Part shown: piece after piece, positions 17,821 through 27,727 of the stretch
Position numbering within the stretch: the first letter of the stretch is position 1
How the letters are laid out: each line of letters opens with the position of its first letter
From: Hyphomicrobium sp.
GTDB lineage: Bacteria > Pseudomonadota > Alphaproteobacteria > Rhizobiales > Hyphomicrobiaceae
Assembly: GCF_009026145.1 (NCBI RefSeq)
Contig: NZ_WBUE01000005.1
Coordinates: 62,001 to 126,000, forward strand
Direction of reading: 5' to 3'
DNA: 64,000 nucleotides
Made by a program: the position numbers and the translations under genes
The notes under the pieces: generated by a model
Seen by the model: only the letters and a program-made list of their open reading frames with translations
The model's database searches: none
What the model was told of the DNA's origin: nothing

Positions 17821-19365
17821 TCAGAAGAAGCCGAGCGCCTTCGGGCTGTAGCTCTGGAGAATGTTCTTCGTCTGCTGATAGTGGTCGAGCATCATCTTGT
17901 GCGTCTCGCGCCCGATGCCCGACTGCTTGTAGCCACCGAACGCCGCGTGGGCAGGGTAGAGGTGGTAGCAGTTGGTCCACACGCGACCCGCCTTGATGCC
18001 GCGACCCATGCGATAGGCCGTGTTGACATCGCGCGACCACACGCCGGCGCCGAGGCCGTAGAGCGTGTCGTTGGCGATGGCGAGCGCTTCCGCCTCGGTC
18101 TTGAACTTCGTCACGGCGAGCACCGGGCCGAAGATCTCCTCCTGGAAGATGCGCATCTTGTTGTGGCCCTCGAACACCGTCGGCTCGACGTAGTAGCCGT
18201 TCTCGAAGCCGGAGCCGAGCTGGGCCCGCTTGCCGCCGGTCAGCACCCGTGCGCCCTCGCCCTGGCCGATGTTGATGTAGGCGAGGATCTTCTCCAGCTG
18301 GTCGGAGGAGGCCTGCGCGCCGATCATCGTGTTGGGATCGAGCGGGCTGCCCTGCACGATCTTCTTCACGCGCTCGATGGCGCGCTCGATGAAGGCATCG
18401 TAGATGCTCTCCTGCACCAGGGCGCGCGAGGGGCAGGTGCACACCTCGCCCTGGTTGAGGGCGAACATGGTGAAGCCCTCGAGCGCCTTGTTGAAGAAGT
18501 CGTCGTCCTCGTTGAACACGTCGGCGAAGAAGACGTTCGGCGACTTGCCGCCGAGCTCCAGCGTCACCGGGATGAGGTTCTCGGAGGCGTACTGCATGAT
18601 GAGACGGCCCGTGGTCGTCTCGCCGGTGAAAGCGATCTTGGCGATGCGCGGGCTGGAGGCGAGCGGCTTGCCGGCCTCGACGCCAAAGCCGTTGACGATG
18701 TTGAGGACACCCGGGGGCAGCAAGTCGCCCACGAGCTCGGCCAGCACCATGACGGAGAACGGCGTCTGCTCGGCCGGCTTCAGGACGACGCAGTTGCCGG
18801 CGGCGAGGGCGGGAGCGAGCTTCCACACCGCCATGAGGATGGGGAAGTTCCAGGGGATGATCTGGCCGACGACGCCGAGCGGCTCATGGAAGTGGTAGGC
18901 GATCGTCGTCTCGTCGATCTCCGATAGCGCGCCTTCCTGAGCGCGGATGCAGCTGGCGAAGTAACGGAAGTGGTCGACGGCGAGAGGAAGGTCGGCCGCC
19001 ATCGTCTCGCGGATGGGCTTGCCGTTGTCGATGGTCTCGACGGTGGCGAGCGCAGGAAGGTTCGCTTCCATGCGGTCGGCGATCTTGTTGAGGATCGCGG
19101 CGCGGGCCGCAGGGGCCGTCTTGCCCCAGGCATCGGCCGCGGCGTGTGCCGCATCCAGCGCCTTGTCGATGTCTTCGGCGCTAGAGCGGGCGATCTCGCA
19201 GACGACCTCGCCGCTGATGGGGGTGCGGTTCTCGAAGTAGCGCCCTTGCGTCGGCGGCACCCATTGGCCACCGATGAAATTATCGTAGCGGTTGCGGATT
19301 TTGATGGTCGCCCCGACGCGCGCCAGCGCGGCTGCAGGCGTTTCAGGCTTCACGATGAGCTGCAT
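17821..19365 (-). CDS. NAD-dependent aldehyde dehydrogenase (AldB/ExaC-like)
   Basis: The 514-residue enzyme oxidises aldehydes to acids with NAD(P) in the cytoplasm. It shows PWNFPILM, the nucleotide-binding FTGETTTGR loop, the catalytic Glu in LELGGKSP and the catalytic Cys region [11 protein letters not shown], and it ends with the YSPKALGFF tail typical of acetaldehyde dehydrogenases of the AldB/ExaC group. The DUF779 neighbour also points to acetaldehyde. Several starts are possible; the ATG at 19365 is preceded by GGGAGGA and gives the normal N-terminus. It is divergent from recR and heads a three-gene operon. In this organism it may follow a PQQ alcohol dehydrogenase step, which is inference. 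Confidence 0.93.
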   Translation of the reverse strand: MQLIVKPETPAAALARVGATIKIRNRYDNFIGGQWVPPTQGRYFENRTPISGEVVCEIARSSAEDIDKALDAAHAAADAWGKTAPAARAAILNKIADRMEANLPALATVETIDNGKPIRETMAADLPLAVDHFRYFASCIRAQEGALSEIDETTIAYHFHEPLGVVGQIIPWNFPILMAVWKLAPALAAGNCVVLKPAEQTPFSVMVLAELVGDLLPPGVLNIVNGFGVEAGKPLASSPRIAKIAFTGETTTGRLIMQYASENLIPVTLELGGKSPNVFFADVFNEDDDFFNKALEGFTMFALNQGEVCTCPSRALVQESIYDAFIERAIERVKKIVQGSPLDPNTMIGAQASSDQLEKILAYINIGQGEGARVLTGGKRAQLGSGFENGYYVEPTVFEGHNKMRIFQEEIFGPVLAVTKFKTEAEALAIANDTLYGLGAGVWSRDVNTAYRMGRGIKAGRVWTNCYHLYPAHAAFGGYKQSGIGRETHKMMLDHYQQTKNILQSYSPKALGFF

Positions 19366-19570
19366 GTCGTCCTCCCAGGAGATCGAGGGGTAGAACCCTT
19401 CTTGTGCATGGGGGCAAATTACCCCACTAGCAAGGCAAACCAAAGGTACCGGCGCATTGGAAATTAGTGCATAAGCGGCGCACGCTGTATTTGATTTGCA
19501 TCATAAGGATGGCTCTCCATCCATCGGCAAATCATCGTAAATCTTGGATGTTGGACTTGTACTCAGCAGG

Positions 19571-20176
19571 ATGACACGCAAAGTCTCCGGACCTGAAATC
19601 GAGCGCATTGTGCAGCTGCTCGGCCGGCTGCCTGGACTTGGCCCTCGGTCAGCCCGCAAGGCGGCCCTCGCGCTCATCAAGCGGCGCAACGATCTGCTCG
19701 TGCCGCTCGCCGCCGCGCTGGCCGACGCGGTCGAGAAGATCGTCGAGTGTCGGATTTGCGGCAACCTCGATACGACCTCGCCTTGCAGCATCTGTCAGGA
19801 TGCGCGCCGTGACCGGTCGCTGATCGTCGTCGTGGAGGAGATCGGCGATCTGTGGGCGCTGGAGCGCGCCGGCGTCGTCAACGGTCTCTATCATGTGCTG
19901 GGGGGACATCTGTCTCCGCTCGACGGCATCGGTCCCGACCGTCTCAATATTGCCCGTCTCATAGAGCGTGCCGCCGCGGGGGAGGCGCAGGAGATCGTCC
20001 TGGCGCTCAATGCCACCGTCGAGGGGCAGTCGACCGCTCATTATATCACCGAGCAGTTGGCGCCGACCGGGGTCATCGTTTCGCGGCTGGCGCAAGGTGT
20101 GCCCATCGGCGGCGAGCTCGACTACCTCGACGAGGGCACGCTGGCGGCGGCGATCAAATCCCGCCGCCGCGTGTAG
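19571..20176 (+). CDS. recR: Recombination protein RecR
   Basis: The 201-residue protein works with RecF and RecO to load RecA on gapped DNA. It has the N-terminal helix-hairpin-helix ([14 protein letters not shown]), the zinc finger CRICGN...CSIC (about residues 57-71) and the Toprim domain with VVEEIGDL and [15 protein letters not shown]. Length is normal. The ATG at 19571 follows CAGCAGG. In many relatives recR follows dnaX and a YbaB gene; here it stands alone downstream of a divergent aldehyde dehydrogenase. Confidence 0.97.
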   Translation: MTRKVSGPEIERIVQLLGRLPGLGPRSARKAALALIKRRNDLLVPLAAALADAVEKIVECRICGNLDTTSPCSICQDARRDRSLIVVVEEIGDLWALERAGVVNGLYHVLGGHLSPLDGIGPDRLNIARLIERAAAGEAQEIVLALNATVEGQSTAHYITEQLAPTGVIVSRLAQGVPIGGELDYLDEGTLAAAIKSRRRV

Positions 20177-20321
20177 GCGCCCTATGCTCCACGGGGTGAA
20201 AAAGGCGGTGATATCTTCACAATGACCGCCAACCGGCCCGATACAACCATTTTCCTTCTGCTATCTTCGCGGCGGGGGGCTACCCAGCCCAGATCAGGCG
20301 AAGCGCGCATTTAGGGGCACG

Positions 20322-22313
20322 ATGAGCGAGGATCGTCCGCAGCATCCGGTTTCGGCCGAATGGCGATCACGGCTGCTCGAGCTGCCGCGCCTCAACAAGC
20401 GCATCATTCTCGTCGCCCTCGACTTCATGCTGCTCAGTCTGGCGCTGTGGATCTCCATCTCCATTCGCCACAACACGGCATACGTCCCGCCCGACTGGTT
20501 CATGGCCCTGGTCCTCATCAGCGGTCCGATCATCACCGTCGCGACGTTCTCGGTATCGGGGCTGTATCGCTTCGTCACACGCTATCTCGGCTATCGTGGG
20601 CATACGCGCATCATCGGCTGCATCTGGCTGTCGGTGCTGATCTGGTCTCTCGTGGTGCTCATGTCGGGGCAGCTCGGCATCCCGCGCTCGGTCATTCTCG
20701 GCTATGGGGTGCTGGCGACGCTGCTCATTGCCGGAAGCCGCGAAGTCGCCGCCATGATCCTGGAGAGCGCCGGCATCCGCATCGCCGAGCTGCCGGCCAG
20801 CGTCGAGCGCACTCCGGTCATCATCTTCGGCGCCGGCCAGCTCGGCGTGCAGCTGCTCGAGGCTCTGCGCCGGAGCGCTTCGCGGCATGCGGTCGCGTTC
20901 ATCGATAGCGAGCCGTCGCTGTGGCGGCAGTATATCTCCGGCATCAAGGTGCATCATCCCGACAAGCTCCCGACGCTTATCGAGCGCCATCAAGTAAAGG
21001 AGGTCCTCGTCGCGCTCTCCGAGGACCGGCGGCGGGAGCGCCGCCGCATCCTCAAGGATCTACAGAACCAGCCGGTCGACGTGATGATCCTGCCGGCGGT
21101 TGAGGACATCACATCCGGCCGCGTCAGCGTCACCGACCTGCGCCCGCTCGAGGTCAACGATCTGCTCGGCCGCGACAAGGTACCGCCCAACGCCGAGCTG
21201 CTGACCCGCAAGACGCTGGGCAAGTCGATCCTTGTCACTGGCGCCGGCGGTTCGATTGGCTCCGAGCTGGTGCGCCAGCTGCTGAAGATCGGGCCGCGCC
21301 GCATCGTGCTGTTCGACGTCTCCGAGGCCGCGCTCTATCAGATCGAGGACGAGATCTCGGAGACCGTCAAAGCGATGCGCCCCGAGCTGCCACACCCGGA
21401 AATCGTCGGGGTGCTCGGCTCGGTGCTCGACGCCGCGCAGGTGCGCGAGGCGGTCGTCGCCAACGACGTTGAGGTCATCTATCACGCCGCCGCCTATAAG
21501 CATGTCCCCATCGTCGAGCAGAATCCCGTGTGCGGGCTGCGCAACAACACGTTCGGGACCGCCGTTCTGGTCGATTGCGCCAAGGCTGCCGGCGTCGAGC
21601 TGGTCGTGCTCATTTCGACCGACAAGGCCGTGCGCCCCACCAACATCATGGGGGCCAGCAAACGTCTCGCCGAGCTGGTGCTGCAGGCCGCTGCCGCCAA
21701 CGGCGGGCCGACGATCTTCACCATGGTCCGCTTCGGCAATGTGCTCGATAGCTCCGGCTCGGTGGTCAAGAAGTTCCACCGCCAGATCCGCGCCGGTGGC
21801 CCGGTGACGGTTACCCATCCCGACATCATCCGCTATTTCATGTCGATCCCCGAAGCCGCGGAGCTCGTCATCCAGGCGGGCGCCATGGCCCAGGGCGGAG
21901 ATGTGTTCGTGCTCGACATGGGCGAGCCGGTGCGCATCGACGATCTGGCGCGGCTGATGGTGCGGTTGTCTGGGTTCGAGGTGAGGAGCGCCGACAATCC
22001 GGAGGGCGACATTGCCATCGCCTATACCGGGCTGCGCTCAGGGGAGAAGCTCTATGAGGAGCTGCTCATTGGCGCCAACACCAAAGCCACCGAGCACCCG
22101 CGCATCTGGCGCTCGGATGAGCCGTTCCTTCCCTCCGACGAGCTTGCACGCGAGCTCGAGATCCTCAAATCGGCGATGAACGCGCGCGATTTCGATACGA
22201 TGCACGCCGTGCTCCTACGCAACGTCGAAGGCTACAGTGCCAGGCTGGCGATTCCGCCGAGCGAGGAAGGGCCGCCCGCTACCTGGACTGCGCCGTCACG
22301 GACGCTGCACTGA
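20322..22313 (+). CDS. Polysaccharide biosynthesis NDP-sugar epimerase/dehydratase (CapD/WbpM type)
   Basis: The 663-residue inner-membrane protein has four N-terminal membrane segments (about residues 26-140), a first Rossmann domain with IIFGAGQLGVQ (about 165) that is degenerate for catalysis, and a C-terminal SDR domain with TGAGGSIGSELVRQ (about 305) and later YHAAAYKHVP and the altered catalytic triad region of 4,6-dehydratases, plus RFGNVLDSSGSV and the LRSGEKLYEELL signature. It modifies UDP-GlcNAc-type sugars at the membrane for capsule, O-antigen or glycan synthesis. It is followed after one base by a glycosyltransferase gene, so the two act together. Confidence 0.93.
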   Translation: MSEDRPQHPVSAEWRSRLLELPRLNKRIILVALDFMLLSLALWISISIRHNTAYVPPDWFMALVLISGPIITVATFSVSGLYRFVTRYLGYRGHTRIIGCIWLSVLIWSLVVLMSGQLGIPRSVILGYGVLATLLIAGSREVAAMILESAGIRIAELPASVERTPVIIFGAGQLGVQLLEALRRSASRHAVAFIDSEPSLWRQYISGIKVHHPDKLPTLIERHQVKEVLVALSEDRRRERRRILKDLQNQPVDVMILPAVEDITSGRVSVTDLRPLEVNDLLGRDKVPPNAELLTRKTLGKSILVTGAGGSIGSELVRQLLKIGPRRIVLFDVSEAALYQIEDEISETVKAMRPELPHPEIVGVLGSVLDAAQVREAVVANDVEVIYHAAAYKHVPIVEQNPVCGLRNNTFGTAVLVDCAKAAGVELVVLISTDKAVRPTNIMGASKRLAELVLQAAAANGGPTIFTMVRFGNVLDSSGSVVKKFHRQIRAGGPVTVTHPDIIRYFMSIPEAAELVIQAGAMAQGGDVFVLDMGEPVRIDDLARLMVRLSGFEVRSADNPEGDIAIAYTGLRSGEKLYEELLIGANTKATEHPRIWRSDEPFLPSDELARELEILKSAMNARDFDTMHAVLLRNVEGYSARLAIPPSEEGPPATWTAPSRTLH

Positions 22314-22314
22314 G

Positions 22315-23454
22315 ATGGCAATGCCAGCCACCGCGCCGGCCCCGGCGGTGCAACGGATGGCCTTTGTATGCCCGCCCGGCACGCCAATGCGGCAGCTGCG
22401 TGAGCTGCTGATCGGCGAGATGATCTCCCGCGGCCATCGCGTTCTCGTGGTGGCACCTGAATTCAGCGGTGCGGATGTGCGCGCATTGACCCAGCTTGGA
22501 GTCGAGCACGCTGCCATTGCGCCCGAGGCGAGCGGGCTGAAGCTGTTTGCCGACTGGAAGTCCATCGGCGCGCTGAAGCAGCTGCTTGCCGACTGGTCGC
22601 CGCACGTCGTCGTCGCCGCCGGTGGGCAGACGATGGTTTACGGCGCGCTGGCGGCGAAGAGCGTGGGCATCGGACGCATCGTCCTCATCGTCGACGGTCT
22701 GCCGGAGCATCGTTTCACCGGCGCCCTCGCCGCCGACGAGATGCCCGCTTGGCGCTACGGTCAAGCGCTGCGAGCGGCCGATGCGGCGGTATTTCACAAT
22801 CGCGACGATCTCGCGCTGCTGAAGAAGCTCGGCCTCGTCTCCGGTGCCCTGTCGGTCGCTGTCGTTCCCGGATCCGGCGTCGACCTCGAGCGTCATGCGT
22901 TGTTGCCACTGCCGCCGCTCGGCCAGGGGCTTGTCTTTCTGATGATCGCCAACCTCGATTGGCGGCGCGGCGTCGAAGAGTACTGCGAGGCGGCGGCCGC
23001 GCTGCGCCAGCGCGCACCATCCTCGCGTTGCCTGCTTGCCGTCCTTCCCGATGAGGGCGCCAAGGCGATCGACATGGCCGATCTCGAGAGGCGCGCCGAC
23101 GTCGAGTATGTCGGCCTTGCCGAGGGGCATACTGAGCTCCTGAAGGAGGCTCACGTGTTCGTCTATCCCGGGTGCGCGGAGGGAATGCCGCAGCCGTTGC
23201 TGCAGGCACTGGCCGTTGGCCGCCCTATCCTGACCACCAACGTCGCCGGCTGCCGCGAAACCGTCGATGAGCGCGTCAACGGCTGCCTCGTCCCGCCGCG
23301 CGACGCCGAGGCGCTTGCCGAGGCTATGGAGAGCTTTTTGCGGCGCCCCGACCTGATCCCGGCCATGGCGCGCGCCAGCCGCGCGAAGGCCGAGCGTTTC
23401 GCTACCGTCGCGGCGGTCAGGCGCTCGATGATGGACGTGCTGCAGCTCGGGTAG
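22315..23454 (+). CDS. Glycosyltransferase family 4 protein
   Basis: The 379-residue enzyme is a GT-B fold glycosyltransferase. The N-terminal domain has the glycine-free acceptor region RQLRELLIGEMISRGHRVLVV; the C-terminal domain has the GT4 donor signature VFVYPGCAEGMPQPLLQALAVGRPI (split here: VFVYPGCAEG then MPQPLLQALAVG), including the E-x7-E-like pattern in modified form. It should transfer a sugar to a lipid-linked intermediate at the cytoplasmic face. The ATG at 22315 begins one base after the stop of the epimerase/dehydratase gene, which indicates coupling. Its 3' end overlaps the convergent protease-like gene by 38 bases. Confidence 0.88.
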   Translation: MAMPATAPAPAVQRMAFVCPPGTPMRQLRELLIGEMISRGHRVLVVAPEFSGADVRALTQLGVEHAAIAPEASGLKLFADWKSIGALKQLLADWSPHVVVAAGGQTMVYGALAAKSVGIGRIVLIVDGLPEHRFTGALAADEMPAWRYGQALRAADAAVFHNRDDLALLKKLGLVSGALSVAVVPGSGVDLERHALLPLPPLGQGLVFLMIANLDWRRGVEEYCEAAAALRQRAPSSRCLLAVLPDEGAKAIDMADLERRADVEYVGLAEGHTELLKEAHVFVYPGCAEGMPQPLLQALAVGRPILTTNVAGCRETVDERVNGCLVPPRDAEALAEAMESFLRRPDLIPAMARASRAKAERFATVAAVRRSMMDVLQLG

Positions 23455-23923
23455 GCCGGCGGCCGCTCTCGTAGAGCCCGTAGCTGAGCTGCGGCTGGCG
23501 GAACGAGGTGGCACAATCGACGAGCATGTCGGAGCGGATGGCCTGCCGGCCGATGAGCATGCGGTAGGTCATGTGCTCGCGGTTGGTCAGCGTGACCTCG
23601 ATCGGCCACTGCCGGCCGCCGATGCTCAGTGGGGTCCTGATCACGTAGCGCAGCTCGCGCACGCCGTTCGAGCTGATCACGTCGCGCCGATCGATGACGG
23701 CGGCCGTTGCCACCACCTCCAGGTCGCCTATCTCGGGGCTCGGATGCACCGCGAAGCGAACCCTCGGCCGCTTAACCGTGCCGTAGGCCTCGATGTAATG
23801 GGTATGCAGGGCGGAGGTCTTGGCGCCGGTGTCGATCTTCGCTTTGAGCGCCGGCAAGCCCAGGTCGGGCAGTGCGATCCACTCCTGCCAACCGATAATC
23901 AGGCGCGATGCATTCGGGTGCAC
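23417..23923 (-). CDS. RimK-associated aspartyl-protease-like protein (ATP-dependent zinc protease family)
   Basis: The 168-residue protein belongs to the putative ATP-dependent zinc protease family, retropepsin-like proteins often found with RimK ligases. The active-site-like motif is KIDTGAKTSALH (about residues 29-40), preceded by GWQEWIALPDLG and followed by the beta-strand segment REHMTYRMLIGRQAI. The real activity of the family is unclear. It has no signal peptide. No rimK gene is next to it here. The last residues are low-complexity because the gene's end overlaps the end of the glycosyltransferase gene on the other strand. Confidence 0.85.
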   Translation of the reverse strand: MHPNASRLIIGWQEWIALPDLGLPALKAKIDTGAKTSALHTHYIEAYGTVKRPRVRFAVHPSPEIGDLEVVATAAVIDRRDVISSNGVRELRYVIRTPLSIGGRQWPIEVTLTNREHMTYRMLIGRQAIRSDMLVDCATSFRQPQLSYGLYESGRRPTRAAARPSSSA

Positions 23924-24125
23924 GTCGGTCGCCTTCCTGGCAAAGCTGCAACCCGCCGCAAATGTTAGCGCTTCCCGCGGAATGACGCATCAGTTCCCTT
24001 GACGCGGCTGCCCCGGCGCGCACGTTTGGCCTCAAATCCGCTCATTTCGGTGCCGTTGATCGGGCCCGGCACCGATTCCTGCGGCAACCCTCGGGGGGCG
24101 GCCGCAGCGCCAGAGGAGAGGAAAC

Positions 24126-24389
24126 ATGCGCAAGAAACTGCTGCTGATCCCGGCGTTGATCAGCCTGCTGCCGTACGCCGCCGCACCCAGCTATGCCGCC
24201 GACCCGCCGCCGGCCGACTCAGGCATGGCCGCGGAGCCGGAAGACCCTGACGCCGCACCCTATCCGCCGGACGGGGTCACCGACCCGAACGCCGAATATC
24301 CAACTGATGGCAGCGATGGCACCGACCAGGGCGAAGCGGCCGTCGATGCACCCGCCCCGGGTGCCGGCGGCAACGGCGCAGTGGATTGA
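24126..24389 (+). CDS. Small exported acidic protein
   Basis: This 87-residue product has a signal peptide (residues 1-24, cleavage after SYA) followed by an acidic, Pro/Asp/Gly/Ala-rich tail without hydrophobic core, so the mature protein is probably disordered in the periplasm. The ATG follows GAGGAGAGGAAAC, a strong ribosome binding site, which supports it as a real gene. No family recognised. Similar short acidic exported proteins occur elsewhere in the window (29830). Confidence 0.6.
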   Translation: MRKKLLLIPALISLLPYAAAPSYAADPPPADSGMAAEPEDPDAAPYPPDGVTDPNAEYPTDGSDGTDQGEAAVDAPAPGAGGNGAVD

Positions 24390-24484
24390 CGAATAGCGTT
24401 CGAGGGGAATTGCTCCGCCATTCTGGGGGGTGCGGCTGCGGCGACGCAATTGACCGCGCTGCCTTACTTTCCTATTTCAGGCTC

Positions 24485-24997
24485 ATGGCCAAGCTGCCCA
24501 TCGTCACCCTCCCGGATCCGATCCTGCGCAAGCTGTCGACCCCCGTCGAGCGCATCGACGATGAGTTGCGCCAGCTGGCCGACGACATGCTGGAGACGAT
24601 GTATGCGGCACCGGGCGTCGGGCTCGCCGCCATCCAGGTCGGTGTGCCACGGCGGCTTGTCGTGCTCGACGTCGCCGACGAGGACGAGCCGCGCCAGCCC
24701 CTTGTCATGTTCAACCCCGAAATCGTTGCGCTCGGGTCGCAGACGCGGCTGCACGAGGAGGGGTGCCTGTCGATCCCGGATTTCCGCATCGAGATCGAGC
24801 GCCCCTCGAGCCTCATGTTGCGCTACATAGATCGCGAGGGCGAGCCGCGCGAGATGGATGCCGAGGGCCTCTTGGCGACCGCTGTCCAGCATGAGATCAA
24901 CCATCTCGACGGCAAGCTCATCATCGACTTCCTTTCTCCTCTGAAGCGCGACATGGTGGTGCGCAAATTCAGGAAGCAGGCGCGGGCAACCACCTGA
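24485..24997 (+). CDS. def: Peptide deformylase
   Basis: The 170-residue enzyme removes the formyl group from the N-terminal Met of new proteins. All three motifs are present: [10 protein letters not shown] (44-53), EGCLSIP with metal ligand Cys94, and QHEINHLDG with His136, catalytic Glu137 and His140. The ATG at 24485 gives the standard MAKLPIV start. It is directly followed by fmt, the enzyme that adds the formyl group to the initiator tRNA, the usual pair. Confidence 0.97.
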   Translation: MAKLPIVTLPDPILRKLSTPVERIDDELRQLADDMLETMYAAPGVGLAAIQVGVPRRLVVLDVADEDEPRQPLVMFNPEIVALGSQTRLHEEGCLSIPDFRIEIERPSSLMLRYIDREGEPREMDAEGLLATAVQHEINHLDGKLIIDFLSPLKRDMVVRKFRKQARATT

Positions 24998-25038
24998 TGC
25001 CGCGCGCGGCGCCCCCTAAACAACGCGGCTCAAAATCC

Positions 25039-25968
25039 ATGTCCCTGCGCATCGTCTTCATGGGAACGCCGGATTTTGCCGTTTCGACGCTGGCCGAGAT
25101 CGTCGGCGCCGGGCATCAGGTGGTTGCCGCCTATTCGCAGCCGCCGCGCGCCGCCGGCCGCGGCATGGCGGAGCGCAAGTCCCCGGTGCAAATCTTCGCC
25201 GAGGCGGCCGGCATCCCAGTTCTGACGCCGCAGAGCCTCAAGGGCGTGGACGAGCAGGCGGCATTCGCCGCGCACGCGGCCGATGCGGCCGTGGTCGTCG
25301 CCTACGGACTATTGCTGCCTGCCTCTGTGCTCGCCGCCCCGCGCCACGGCTGCTTCAACCTGCACGGCTCGGCGCTACCGCGCTGGCGCGGCGCCGCCCC
25401 CATCCAGCGTGCCGTCATGGCCGGCGATACCGAGACCGCCGTGATGGTCATGCGCGTGGAGCAGGGGCTCGATACAGGTCCCGTGTGCCTCGCCGAGCGT
25501 GTTGCCATTGGCCCCGAGCAGACGGCGGGCGAGCTGCACGATGTGCTGGCGCAGCGCGGCGCTTCGCTCATGGTGCGCGCGCTGTCGGCGCTGGAGCGCG
25601 GCACGCTCAGTTGCCAGCCGCAGGCGGCGGAGGGGGTCAGCTATGCGAAGAAGATCGACAAGGCGGAGGCGCGCATCGACTTTGCCCAGGACGCGCAGCA
25701 CGTGCACAACCTGATCCGCGGGCTGTCACCCTTTCCCGGCGCCTGGTTCGAAACGGGTGTGGACGGCAAGCGCGAGCGCATCAAGGTGCTGCGGGCCGCA
25801 CTTGTTGCGGGAAGTGGCACGCCTGGATTGGTGCTGGACGATAAGCTGACGGTAGCTTGCGGGTCGGGCGCGGTACGGCTCATCGAGCTGCAGCGCGCGG
25901 GCAAGAAGCCGATGCCCGCGGCCGAAGTTCTGCGCGGCTTCCCCATTCCTCCGGGCACGCACCTTTGA
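25039..25968 (+). CDS. fmt: Methionyl-tRNA formyltransferase
   Basis: The 309-residue enzyme formylates Met-tRNA(fMet) using 10-formyl-tetrahydrofolate. The N-terminus has [15 protein letters not shown], the catalytic region contains [17 protein letters not shown] (Asn and His) and the Asp in the DTG segment of EQGLDTGPV, and the C-terminal OB-like domain begins near residue 205. The ATG at 25039 gives the standard start; an ATG at 24997 overlaps the def stop (TGATG) and would add 14 residues. It is co-transcribed with def. Confidence 0.97.
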   Translation: MSLRIVFMGTPDFAVSTLAEIVGAGHQVVAAYSQPPRAAGRGMAERKSPVQIFAEAAGIPVLTPQSLKGVDEQAAFAAHAADAAVVVAYGLLLPASVLAAPRHGCFNLHGSALPRWRGAAPIQRAVMAGDTETAVMVMRVEQGLDTGPVCLAERVAIGPEQTAGELHDVLAQRGASLMVRALSALERGTLSCQPQAAEGVSYAKKIDKAEARIDFAQDAQHVHNLIRGLSPFPGAWFETGVDGKRERIKVLRAALVAGSGTPGLVLDDKLTVACGSGAVRLIELQRAGKKPMPAAEVLRGFPIPPGTHL

Positions 25969-25975
25969 CGCAAGT

Positions 25976-26422
25976 TCAGACGGTGACGAGGTCGTTGTGG
26001 CCAAAGCCCTTCGTGTAGTCGAGTACGGAGATTACGATCGGTGTCACGCGATAGATGGCCGTCGCCGCGCGGTCATCCGTTGAGAACGCTGCCGCCTGCG
26101 GAAACTTGGCAAGGAAGATCTCGTCGACCTTGGCCAGCTCGCCGGGGTCGGTGACGCGCGCTGCGGTTCCGGCCAAAGACAAGCCCTCGATCTCCGCCCA
26201 GTTGGCGTGATCTGCATCGATGGCGGCGGAGACGCGCGGGTCGCGTGCCAGGTTCTGCGCCTTTTGCGACCGTACCCCGCAGCCGAAATAGATCTTCATC
26301 CCATCATTGGTGTAGCCGACCGTCGTCGCCTGCGGAAAGCCATCCGGCCGCAGCGTCGCGATGGTCATGTTGTTGTGACGCGCGAGGATGTCGAGGATCT
26401 TTCTGTGCAGTTCGGGCGACAA
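25976..26422 (-). CDS. Pyridoxamine 5'-phosphate oxidase family protein
   Basis: The 148-residue protein has the FMN-binding split-barrel fold: an N-terminal helix, then MTIATLRPDGFPQATTVGY, FGCGVRSQKAQNLARDPRVSA and a conserved IEGLSLAGTAARV strand. Members bind FMN, F420 or haem and reduce small molecules; the true PNP oxidase signature is lacking, so pyridoxal synthesis is unlikely. I prefer a TTG start at 26422, which has GGAGG seven bases upstream; an ATG at 26491 would give a longer N-terminus. It is convergent with fmt. Confidence 0.82.
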   Translation of the reverse strand: MSPELHRKILDILARHNNMTIATLRPDGFPQATTVGYTNDGMKIYFGCGVRSQKAQNLARDPRVSAAIDADHANWAEIEGLSLAGTAARVTDPGELAKVDEIFLAKFPQAAAFSTDDRAATAIYRVTPIVISVLDYTKGFGHNDLVTV

Positions 26423-26586
26423 CGCCTGCCTCCATCGAGTCCGTGCAAGACATAGGTGCTCCAGGAGCGGCCCGTTAGCGTTGACGAGCATCAATGGGCG
26501 GCGCGCCACCATCCGCGGTTGACGCGGGACCTCCAAGTATCGTTAATATTTCGCTAGCATTTCAGCGCGTTGCAGGGAGATGTTCG

Positions 26587-26853
26587 ATGCGTTTCGTAGG
26601 GCTTCTTCTGCTCCTGGCGGCCGGCGCCGCACCGGCAGCGCTGGCTCAGCAGCCGCACACCACACGCATCGAGACGCGCCCCTATTACGGGGCCGTCGTC
26701 ACCATCGAGCAAGGCGTGCGCGTCTATCGCCCGGTGCCGCCGACGACGCATCTGATCGTCAACCCCGACGCCGCCACGCCGCTCGAGATCGATATCGGCG
26801 GTGGCGCATCCTTGCGTCGCGGCTCCTACGGTGCGGCGACTGCCGGCCGCTGA
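26587..26853 (+). CDS. Small exported protein, unknown function
   Basis: The 88-residue product has a signal peptide (1-20, cleavage after ALA) and a short mature part with RPYYGAVVTIEQGVRVYRP and a C-terminal glycine-rich stretch. It starts at an ATG with GGGAGA upstream. No family recognised. It is a single gene between the PNPOx-like gene and truA, 90 bases before the latter. Confidence 0.65.
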   Translation: MRFVGLLLLLAAGAAPAALAQQPHTTRIETRPYYGAVVTIEQGVRVYRPVPPTTHLIVNPDAATPLEIDIGGGASLRRGSYGAATAGR

Positions 26854-26943
26854 GGACTTGGCTCGAACGCTGCTTGAGGCCACCGCGCGGCGCGGCTAGG
26901 GATGGACGGCGCGCAATGCGGCGCGCGGCCACTCGCACCCTCC

Positions 26944-27726
26944 ATGCCCCGCTATCGCATCACCATCGAGTACGACGGAACGCCATTCCTGGGCTGGCAG
27001 CGACAGGCGCAAGGGCCGTCGGTGCAGGGTGCGCTCGAGGAAGCGCTGTTTCGCTTCTCCAGTGAGGCGGCGGCCGTGCGCGGCGCCGGCCGCACCGATT
27101 CGGGTGTTCATGCACTCGGGCAGGTGGCGCATTTCAATCTTGAGAGGGCCTGGGAGCCCTTCAAGATCCGCGAGGCGATGAACTTTCATCTGCGCCCGGC
27201 GCCCGTGGTGGTGGTCGACTGCGAGAACGCGGCCGATGACTTCGACGCGCGCTACAGCGCCACGGCGCGGCACTATCGCTACCGCATCCTGTCGCGGCGC
27301 GCGCCGCCGGCGCTCGAGCGCAACCGCGTGTGGTGGCTGCCCATCACGCTCGATGCCGCTGCCATGCATGAGGCTGCGCAGGCTTTGCTCGGCCGGCACG
27401 ATTTCACCACCTTTCGCGCCGCGCAGTGCCAGGCCAACTCGCCGCTCAGGACGCTCGATCGGCTGGATGTGTCGCGCTATGCCGACGAGATCGTCGTCGA
27501 GGCCTCGGCGCGCTCGTTCCTGCACAACCAGGTACGCTCCATGGTCGGCAGCCTGAAGCTGGTCGGCGAGGGCAAATGGCGCCCGCGCGACCTAAAGGCG
27601 GCGCTCGAAGCACGCGACCGCACGGCCTGCGGGCCGGTGGCCGCCGCGTGCGGGCTTTACCTCGTGCGCGTCGACTATGGCCGCGCCGCCGATACGGGCA
27701 CCGAGGTCGCCCCCGACGACGACTAG
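26944..27726 (+). CDS. truA: tRNA pseudouridine(38-40) synthase TruA
   Basis: The 260-residue enzyme isomerises uridines 38, 39 and 40 in the anticodon arm of many tRNAs. It begins [21 protein letters not shown] and has the catalytic Asp52 in GRTDSGVHA, followed by [21 protein letters not shown] and the C-terminal [12 protein letters not shown] motif. Length is normal. I chose the ATG at 26944 as it gives the family's standard N-terminus. It is convergent with folE, with one base between the stop codons. Confidence 0.97.
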   Translation: MPRYRITIEYDGTPFLGWQRQAQGPSVQGALEEALFRFSSEAAAVRGAGRTDSGVHALGQVAHFNLERAWEPFKIREAMNFHLRPAPVVVVDCENAADDFDARYSATARHYRYRILSRRAPPALERNRVWWLPITLDAAAMHEAAQALLGRHDFTTFRAAQCQANSPLRTLDRLDVSRYADEIVVEASARSFLHNQVRSMVGSLKLVGEGKWRPRDLKAALEARDRTACGPVAAACGLYLVRVDYGRAADTGTEVAPDDD

Positions 27727-27727
27727 C

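Noticed and set aside
24997-25038. Upstream fmt start overlapping the def stop
   Set aside because: The in-frame ATG at 24997 would add 14 residues before the standard [14 protein letters not shown] start, which is typical of the family; kept only as an alternative.
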